NCBI GenBank assembly: GCA_002409215.1
Contig: DHUO01000033.1
Location: forward strand, 1-15,554
Source: Candidatus Dojkabacteria bacterium UBA5232
GTDB taxonomy: Bacteria > Patescibacteriota > Dojkabacteria > SC72
Direction of reading: 5' to 3'
DNA length: 15,554 nucleotides
Within the stretch, counting starts at the first letter, position 1. The number at the start of each line of letters is the position of its first letter. Positions 1-5,263 of the stretch are shown piece after piece. The notes beneath the pieces were generated by a model. The model did no database searches, had not been told where the DNA came from, and was given only the letters and a program-made list of their open reading frames with translations. The position numbers and the translations under genes were made by a program.

Positions 1-17
1 GCATTAAGACTGTGACT

Positions 18-347
18 TTAGGATTTTGCATTTTGTTTTGCTAACTCTCTAACTAATTTAGTTATTTGCTTCTCTAGTTTGCCTACTTTCTCATTTTGCC
101 TGAATATGTAGTAAAAGAGGAATACAACGGAAAGGTAAACTAGTACATCTATACCTCTTCCAACTCCAAATAGTTGTCCTAACTTATCTATGGTATTAGT
201 TGGTAGCCATATAAATATAAGAGATACACCCCAAAAAAGACCCCAGAAGAGAAGTTTAAAGAATTGTGTCCTATCTTTGATAACCCTAACTATTAATTGT
301 ACTAGAATTACGGCTATTATTCCTGTAACAATATACTGTATTACCAT
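18..347 (-). CDS. DUF2304 small membrane protein
   Basis: A 109-residue protein with three hydrophobic segments at about residues 3-21, 30-50 and 66-84, then a charged, probably helical tail (85-106, rich in Lys, Glu and Gln). Size, three-helix layout and a GT2 gene directly upstream match the DUF2304 family, usually found beside DPM1-like glycosyltransferases. Its biochemical role is not established; membrane anchor or partner of the GT2 is an inference. The ATG (345-347) overlaps the stop of the upstream GT2 by one base (TAATG), so the two are probably translationally coupled. The stop is TAA. A further ATG at 2-4 on the same strand could begin another gene beyond the edge, but nothing can be said about it. 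Confidence 0.8.
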   Translation of the reverse strand: MVIQYIVTGIIAVILVQLIVRVIKDRTQFFKLLFWGLFWGVSLIFIWLPTNTIDKLGQLFGVGRGIDVLVYLSVVFLFYYIFRQNEKVGKLEKQITKLVRELAKQNAKS

Positions 348-1030
348 TATTCTTTTAATTTTGATGATATTAATTTCATAGCAATATTTATACTATTAGA
401 TATTCTCTGTCCTTTAGCTTGTGAATAATCTGTGTAGTGGATAGTTACAGGTACTTCTTTGTATTTAAGGTTTAATGATTTAACTTTATCTAATATCTCT
501 GAAGCATGTTCCATACGATCATGTTGTAGATCTAGTTTCTTTGCTGTTTCGGCTGTCATTACTCTTAATCCGTTATGTACATCTGTTAACCATATCTGAG
601 AGAGGAGGAATGTGAAGAATATTCCTAATCTTAATATAATTTTCTTTTTTAAAGGTATTTTGTTTTCTTGTATGAATCTAGAACCTAGTACTATATCATA
701 TTTACCTTTAGTTAAGGTATCTAACATCTCATCTAAATCTTTTACATCGTGTTGTCCATCAGAATCGAAATGAATTATATACTTAGCACCTATATCTAAT
801 GCTATTTCCATTCCTGTTTGTAGTGCAGCTCCTTGTCCTCTGTTTATGATATGTTTTGTTACTATTGCATTGCTATTGTCTTTTACAACATCATATCCGT
901 TATCTTTACTACCATCATCTACTACTACAATATTATTATATCCAGCACTGTTTAAATCCTTAATTACATTGAGAATCATTTTCTCATCGTTGTACATTGG
1001 AATTGTTATGTAGGTTTGTGACTTAATCAT
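347..1030 (-). CDS. DPM1-like family 2 glycosyltransferase, soluble
   Basis: A 227-residue GT-A fold enzyme of the dolichol/polyprenyl-phosphate sugar synthase group. Visible motifs are an N-terminal strand with PMYNDE (11-16), the nucleotide-binding VVVDDGS (35-41), the NRGQGAAL segment (63-70) and the metal-binding DSDGQ (89-93). A conserved NGLR (153-156) and the acidic E(174)HASE(178) stretch lie in the acceptor half. No membrane helix is present, unlike the GT2 at 2427; the DUF2304 partner downstream may provide it. Expected reaction: sugar transfer from a nucleotide sugar to a polyprenyl phosphate at the inner face of the membrane; the sugar cannot be told. A TATAAT box lies 8 nt before the ATG, suggesting a nearly leaderless message. 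Confidence 0.85.
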   Translation of the reverse strand: MIKSQTYITIPMYNDEKMILNVIKDLNSAGYNNIVVVDDGSKDNGYDVVKDNSNAIVTKHIINRGQGAALQTGMEIALDIGAKYIIHFDSDGQHDVKDLDEMLDTLTKGKYDIVLGSRFIQENKIPLKKKIILRLGIFFTFLLSQIWLTDVHNGLRVMTAETAKKLDLQHDRMEHASEILDKVKSLNLKYKEVPVTIHYTDYSQAKGQRISNSINIAMKLISSKLKE

Positions 1031-1038
1031 ACTGTTTG

Positions 1039-1044
1039 ATTATA
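1039..1044 (-). promoter_or_regulatory. -10 box (TATAAT) for the DPM1-like GT2 operon
   Basis: On the minus strand these bases read TATAAT, a perfect sigma-70-type -10 hexamer. Its 3' end is 8 nt from the ATG at 1030, so transcription should begin about at the start codon, giving a leaderless mRNA. No good -35 element is visible at the usual spacing. Confidence 0.5.
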
Positions 1045-1098
1045 TCCTATTTTCTGACTTTATACCTCTTGAAGCTTTCTTCTTTTGTATAAATCCAA

Positions 1099-1104
1099 TA
1101 TAAT
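1099..1104 (+). promoter_or_regulatory. -10 box (TATAAT) for the dehydrogenase operon
   Basis: A perfect TATAAT lies 26 nt before the ATG at 1131, predicting a leader of about 20 nt. No Shine-Dalgarno sequence is seen in that leader (it ends TTCTACAG before the ATG). No convincing -35 is visible. It shares a 100-bp divergent intergenic region with the minus-strand -10 at 1039-1044. Confidence 0.45.
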
Positions 1105-1130
1105 ATGTAAATTAGTTAATACTTCTACAG

Positions 1131-2405
1131 ATGAAAAAAGTATCAATAATAGGGTTGGGATATGTTGGGTTACCTCTGGCATTAGCAATTGAGAGAAGTG
1201 GTAAATATGATGTTGTGGGTTTTGATATTAATAATAAGCAGGTTAGTAAGATATTATCAAAAGAGTGTCCAATAACAGATACTCAAGCAGAGAAAGACCT
1301 TAAAGAGCTAAGTCTTCATGCAACAAAAGATAAAGAGGAATTAAAGAACACAGATATCTTTATTATTTGTGTACCCACGCCCGTTCTTGATGACTATACT
1401 CCTGATTACACTCCAGTTATTAAAGCAGCAGAGACTATTTCTAAATATCTAAAAAAAGGCGCGACAGTTGTTCTAGAATCTACTGTTAATCCGGGTACTT
1501 GTGAGGAGATACTAGTTCCAATATTAGAGAAAGGAAGTAAGTTGGTTGCAGGGAAGGATTTTAATGTAGCTATGTGTCCAGAGAGAATTAATCCAGGAGA
1601 TACCAAGTGGAATGTTTACAATATCCCTAGGAATATTGGCAGTTTGATTAGAGAAAAGACAAAGGAGATTGCAGATTTTTATAGATCCTTTCTAGATGCA
1701 GAGATTAATGAGGTTTCCACAGTTAAGGTAGCAGAGTCAACTAAGATAGTAGAGAATGCTTTTAGAGATATTAATATTGCATATGTTAATGAATTGGCAA
1801 AATCTTTTGATGCTATGGGTATTGATCTAATTGAGACATTGCAAGGTGCTTCTAACAAACCTTTCTCTTTTATGGCACATTGGCCAAGTAGGGGTGTTGG
1901 AGGGCATTGTATTGCAGTTGATCCATACTACTTAATTAAAAGAGCACAGGAGTCTGGTTTTGACCATAGATTCTTGAAGATGGCCAGAGAGGTTAATAAC
2001 AGTATGCCTGAATATACAGTATCTAGATTACAGGAAGGACTTAATGAGATAGAGAAGTCTGTAAAAGGAAGTAAGATTGCTTTGTTAGGTCTTAGTTATA
2101 AATCTAATGTTGCAGATCTTAGAGAGAGTCCTAGTTTAGAGATTTTAGATATATTAAAGGAGATGGGAGCAAAGGTGATATCCTATGACCCATATATTCC
2201 AGATATGTCAGATGTTAAATCATTAGAGGAGGTATTAGATAATGTAGATGGTATAATCCTAGGCACATATCATGATAAGTTTGGAGATTTAACAGAAGAG
2301 ATACTTAAGAGAAAGAATATTAAGGTTGTTGTAGATGGGGTTAATAAGTTAGGTAAGGATGAGATAGGAAATAAGAAAGTGATATATAGAGGGATTGGGA
2401 GATAA
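1131..2405 (+). CDS. UDP-N-acetyl-D-hexosamine 6-dehydrogenase (WbpA/WecC type)
   Basis: A full-length 424-residue nucleotide-sugar dehydrogenase of the UDP-Glc/GDP-Man DH family, which oxidises C6 of a UDP-sugar twice with NAD+ to give a UDP-uronate. The N-terminal Rossmann domain has GLGYVGLP (8-15) and ends its strand 2 in FD (31-32). ICVPTP (79-84) and ESTVNPGT (116-123) follow. The catalytic domain carries Lys205 in the ESTKIVENAFRDIN stretch and the nucleophile Cys260 in GVGGHC. The C-terminal UDP-binding domain includes LGLSYK and the DLRESPS stretch. The residue after GGHCI is Ala262 where Pro is usual. The truncated epimerase downstream suggests an ancestral UDP-ManNAcA route (WecB plus WecC), but a UDP-GlcNAc 6-dehydrogenase (WbpA) is equally likely, so I assign no symbol. 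First gene of the 1131-8098 operon; ATG without a Shine-Dalgarno. Confidence 0.9.
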   Translation: MKKVSIIGLGYVGLPLALAIERSGKYDVVGFDINNKQVSKILSKECPITDTQAEKDLKELSLHATKDKEELKNTDIFIICVPTPVLDDYTPDYTPVIKAAETISKYLKKGATVVLESTVNPGTCEEILVPILEKGSKLVAGKDFNVAMCPERINPGDTKWNVYNIPRNIGSLIREKTKEIADFYRSFLDAEINEVSTVKVAESTKIVENAFRDINIAYVNELAKSFDAMGIDLIETLQGASNKPFSFMAHWPSRGVGGHCIAVDPYYLIKRAQESGFDHRFLKMAREVNNSMPEYTVSRLQEGLNEIEKSVKGSKIALLGLSYKSNVADLRESPSLEILDILKEMGAKVISYDPYIPDMSDVKSLEEVLDNVDGIILGTYHDKFGDLTEEILKRKNIKVVVDGVNKLGKDEIGNKKVIYRGIGR

Positions 2406-2426
2406 ATTAACTTGTTAAATATTTCT

Positions 2427-3377
2427 ATGAAACTACTAATATACATGCCTGCCCTTAATGAAGAAGAAGGTTTGGGTGGGGTAATTAAAGACCTACCTAA
2501 AAAGATAGAGGGTATAGATGAGGTTAAGGTTTTAGTTGTTGATGACGGTAGTACGGATAGAACAGTTGAGATTGCTAAGGAAAATGGAGCAGATGTAATA
2601 AGTCATGGTACAAATAGAGGTGTAGGGAGTGCATTTCATAGTGCTGTAGAGTATGCATTGGATAACAGGGTAGACATATTAGTAAGTATAGATTCAGATA
2701 GGCAATTTAATAGCAAACAGATTCCAGATATCATTCAACCGATATTAAAAAATGAAGCAGATATGGTTACAGGTGACAGATTCCATAGTGGGATACCAGA
2801 GAACATGTCAAAAACAAAATATTGGGGTAATCAACAGATGTCAAGGTTAATATCTTTAATTAGTGGAAAGAAGTTTAGGGATGTATCGTGTGGTTTTAGG
2901 GCATACAATAGGGAAGCTCTGTTAAAGTTAAACCTTTTAGGTTCTTTTACATATACTCAAGAAACCATTATGGATATGGTATTCAAAGAGATGAGGGTTG
3001 TAGAGTATCCAATAGATATTAAATATTTTAAGGAGAGAAAATCTAGAGTAGCTAATAGTATTATGAATTATATGTTTAGAACTCTTAAGATTATTATCAG
3101 GACTCTTAGAGACTACAAACCTATGTTGTTCTTCGGAGGTATGGGGGGAATTATGTTACTATTGGGGTTGGGCTTTGAAATATTTCTCTTTGTACACTAC
3201 TTTACTAAAGGTATGTTTTCTCCGTATAAGTCTGTTGGGTTTATAGGGTTGGGTTTTTTGGTTTTTGGTTTACTTGTTTTTATAGTTGGTTTATTGGCGG
3301 ATATGTTTAATAGGGTTAGGGTTAATCAAGAGAAAATACTTTATGAATTAAAAAAGGAAAAGTATGAAAACAAGTAA
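2427..3377 (+). CDS. Polyprenyl-phosphate sugar GT2 with two membrane helices
   Basis: A 316-residue DPM1/GtrB-like enzyme. It has MPALNEEEGL near the N-terminus, VVDDGSTDRT (37-46), NRGVG (63-67) and the metal-binding DSD (89-91). The following residues are RQF instead of the common GQH. A GT-A core of about 225 residues is followed by two hydrophobic helices (about 235-257 and 268-290) and a charged C-terminus. Proteins of this shape (CsbB, GtrB, ArnC) charge undecaprenyl phosphate with one sugar on the inner leaflet. I chose the ATG at 2427 because its protein begins at the usual place for the family; an in-frame TTG at 2412 would add only five residues. The gene starts 21 nt after the dehydrogenase stop and overlaps the epimerase remnant by 14 bases. 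With the UPF0104 and YfhO-like genes it may form a three-part glycosylation system. Confidence 0.87.
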   Translation: MKLLIYMPALNEEEGLGGVIKDLPKKIEGIDEVKVLVVDDGSTDRTVEIAKENGADVISHGTNRGVGSAFHSAVEYALDNRVDILVSIDSDRQFNSKQIPDIIQPILKNEADMVTGDRFHSGIPENMSKTKYWGNQQMSRLISLISGKKFRDVSCGFRAYNREALLKLNLLGSFTYTQETIMDMVFKEMRVVEYPIDIKYFKERKSRVANSIMNYMFRTLKIIIRTLRDYKPMLFFGGMGGIMLLLGLGFEIFLFVHYFTKGMFSPYKSVGFIGLGFLVFGLLVFIVGLLADMFNRVRVNQEKILYELKKEKYENK

Positions 3378-3630
3378 GAAACCTATCTATATAATTCTTG
3401 GGACAAGAGCTCAGTTTATCAAAATGGCTCCAATTATGGCTGAGATGGGCAAGAGGAATCTCTCGTACACCTTAATATATACAGCTCAACACAGAGAGAA
3501 TGTTGTTTTATCTGTGTTTGATAAGAAATTGATGTATGACTTTGTAGATAACTATAAAGATTGCAAGAGAGGAGCTCTGTTTAGTAAGATACATCCTAGT
3601 GGGAGGGTTGTTGTTTTAAATTTAGTATAA
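3364..3630 (+). pseudogene. Truncated UDP-N-acetylglucosamine 2-epimerase (WecB-like) remnant
   Basis: An 88-residue frame whose first 50 or so residues match the N-terminus of non-hydrolysing UDP-GlcNAc 2-epimerases: IILGTRAQFIKMAPIM (residues 9-24) and YTAQHRENV (39-47). The family is normally about 360-380 residues. The remaining 38 residues do not look like the rest of an epimerase, and TAA follows. Neither of the other two frames through 3480-3630 continues the epimerase, so a simple frameshift does not explain the loss. An internal deletion joining the N-terminus to foreign sequence is more likely. The catalytic residues and UDP-binding half are missing, so it should be inactive. A purine-rich AGGAAAAG sits before the ATG, and the start overlaps the upstream GT2 by 14 nt. 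It could instead be a short expressed protein of unknown role. Confidence 0.75.
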
Positions 3631-3637
3631 AAGATGT

Positions 3638-4243
3638 ATGAGAGAGTTTACTGAAAAATATACACAAAGTGGAAAGATAGGGAACATGCTCTTGGATAAT
3701 TATTTTAAAGCTATAGATAAATTACTTAAGAAAATAGATAAGGAAGAAATACAAAACTTTAGAGTTCTTGAAGTTGGTTGTGGTGCTGGTTATTCAACAA
3801 AGAGAATTAGAGATATGCTCCCTAAAGGCGTGGATTTTTCCGCTTCTGATTTTGAGAAAGAGAACGTGGCAGAGGCCAAGAAGAATCTAGGTGAAGCTTT
3901 TGTTGTAACAGAGGAAGATATATATAATTTGGAAAGAAAAGATAAGTCAATAGATCTAATCTTTTTATTAGAAGTTATGGAACATCTTCAATCTCCTAAT
4001 GATGCATTAGCAGAGCTAAAGAGGGTTGGGAAAAAGTATGTGATAATAGGTGTACCAAGGGAGCCAATTTGGAGGATATTAAATATGTTACGTTTGAAGT
4101 ATTGGAGTAGTCTAGGTAATACCCCTGGCCATATACAGCATTGGAGTAAAACATCTCTTTTGAAGTTTCTTAAGAGTAGAGGGTTCGAAGTAGTTGCTGT
4201 TGAAAATCCTCTTCCTTGGAGCATAGTTTTAGTAAGGATATAA
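3638..4243 (+). CDS. Class I SAM-dependent methyltransferase
   Basis: A 201-residue protein with a complete class I Rossmann-type methyltransferase core. SAM-binding motif I is VLEVGCGAGYST (43-54). An acidic motif II region contains SDF, a DIY motif follows, and IDLIFLLEVMEHL is the post-I/motif IV region before the helix typical of Methyltransf_11/25 families. The C-terminal part has HIQHWSK, then LLKFLKSRGFEV, the usual final helix and strand. The substrate is not evident; the setting suggests methylation of a sugar or lipid-linked intermediate. The ATG at 3638 is chosen because the ATG at 3634 is in another frame and soon stops. It begins 8 nt after the epimerase remnant and is followed by the UPF0104 gene 12 nt later, so it is internal to the operon. 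Confidence 0.85.
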   Translation: MREFTEKYTQSGKIGNMLLDNYFKAIDKLLKKIDKEEIQNFRVLEVGCGAGYSTKRIRDMLPKGVDFSASDFEKENVAEAKKNLGEAFVVTEEDIYNLERKDKSIDLIFLLEVMEHLQSPNDALAELKRVGKKYVIIGVPREPIWRILNMLRLKYWSSLGNTPGHIQHWSKTSLLKFLKSRGFEVVAVENPLPWSIVLVRI

Positions 4244-4245
4244 TT

Positions 4246-4252
4246 AGGGAGG
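4246..4252 (+). promoter_or_regulatory. Strong Shine-Dalgarno (AGGGAGG) before the ATG at 4255
   Basis: The bases AGGGAGG lie two bases before the ATG at 4255. Most starts in this window lack any such sequence, so it marks this ATG as the probable true start of the UPF0104-type gene even though that frame closes after four codons (see 4255-5249). The spacing is shorter than usual. Confidence 0.45.
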
Positions 4253-4254
4253 TT

Positions 4255-5249
4255 ATGTTTTTTATATAAGATATTTTTCTAGAATAATAAAAGGTTTACT
4301 GAAGCATATAAAAATTGTAGTTACGATAGGTATTCTGGGTTTCTTTATTTACTATTTTATTAACAATAAAGAAGACCTTCTGAAAGTATTGTCTGTACAG
4401 CCTCTTCTTCTATTAGGGATTCTTATTTTTTATAGCATTATATTTTATCTTAATGGTATTTTTATAAAGGTTATTTTAAAATCATTTAATAAGAAGATAT
4501 CCATACTAGAATCATTCTATGTGTCAATAATATCTTCTTTAGGTAATTACTTTTTACCTATGCGGGGCGGTGCTGTGATTAGGTCTGTATATTTAAAAAA
4601 GAAATTTGAATTTTCATATGAGCATTTTGTATCTACCTTATATGGCTATTATATTATAGTTTTCTTGGTTAACGCTTTTGTTGGTTTAGTATCATTGATT
4701 GTTATCACAATTAAATATGATGTTGTATCTATACCGTTATATCTTTTCTTTGGTGGACTTTTTGTAAGTATGTTAGTACTAAGTTTTATTAAATTCCCTG
4801 TAAAAAAAATCAAAGGTAGTAAGAATAAGATAGTGGATAAGGTTTTGAGTATTATTAGAAATATATTAGATGGTTGGAATATGATTGTAGAGAATAAGAG
4901 GTTGTTAGTTTCTTTGATATTAATAACCTTGATAGCGTTTGTTGTAGGGGTTGGTTTGTTTTATATTGAATTTAAAGCTCTAGGTATAGATGTTACTGTT
5001 ATTAAGGTTCTTCTTTATAATTGTTTGTCAGGCGTTTCTTTATTAGTAAGTATTACTCCTGGATCTTTAGGTATTAGAGAGGGGATATTTTCTATAACAT
5101 CTGATATACTTGGCATTAACAATGAACAGATTATGCAATTAGCATTATTGGATAGGGGGGTAATGTTATCATGTTTGGTGGGGTTGTTTGTGGGGTTATG
5201 GGCTTTGATGGGTATAATTAAGAGAAAACTCTCCGTATCAAGTAAATAG
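4255..5249 (+). CDS. UPF0104 / LPG-synthase-type integral membrane protein, 5' frameshift
   Basis: A polytopic membrane protein of the lysylphosphatidylglycerol synthase transmembrane/UPF0104 family. Family signatures are NYFLPMRGGAVIR, about 50 residues after the first predicted helix, and SITPGSLGIREG near the C-terminus. Members sit in many glycan loci and are suspected of moving lipids or lipid-linked sugars; the function is not proven. The frame carrying the domain is open from 4248 to the TAG at 5249 but has no ATG/GTG/TTG before 4389, and starting there would lose the first membrane helix. The ATG at 4255, behind a strong Shine-Dalgarno, is in another frame and hits TAA after four codons. 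One extra T in the T6 run at 4258-4263, or a -1 slip there, would join them into a 331-residue protein of normal family length beginning MFFYIRYF. The product is clear; how it starts is not. Confidence 0.75.
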
Positions 5250-5263
5250 AAAGATTTGAAGAT

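Noticed and set aside
3235..3265. Telomere-like GGGTTGGGTTTT and G-rich repeats.
   Set aside because: They encode the Gly/Leu/Phe-rich second membrane helix of the GT2; the pattern follows from codon choice.
3490..3640. A simple frameshift explaining the truncated epimerase.
   Set aside because: The other two plus-strand frames through this stretch meet stops and show no epimerase motifs, so one indel does not restore the enzyme.
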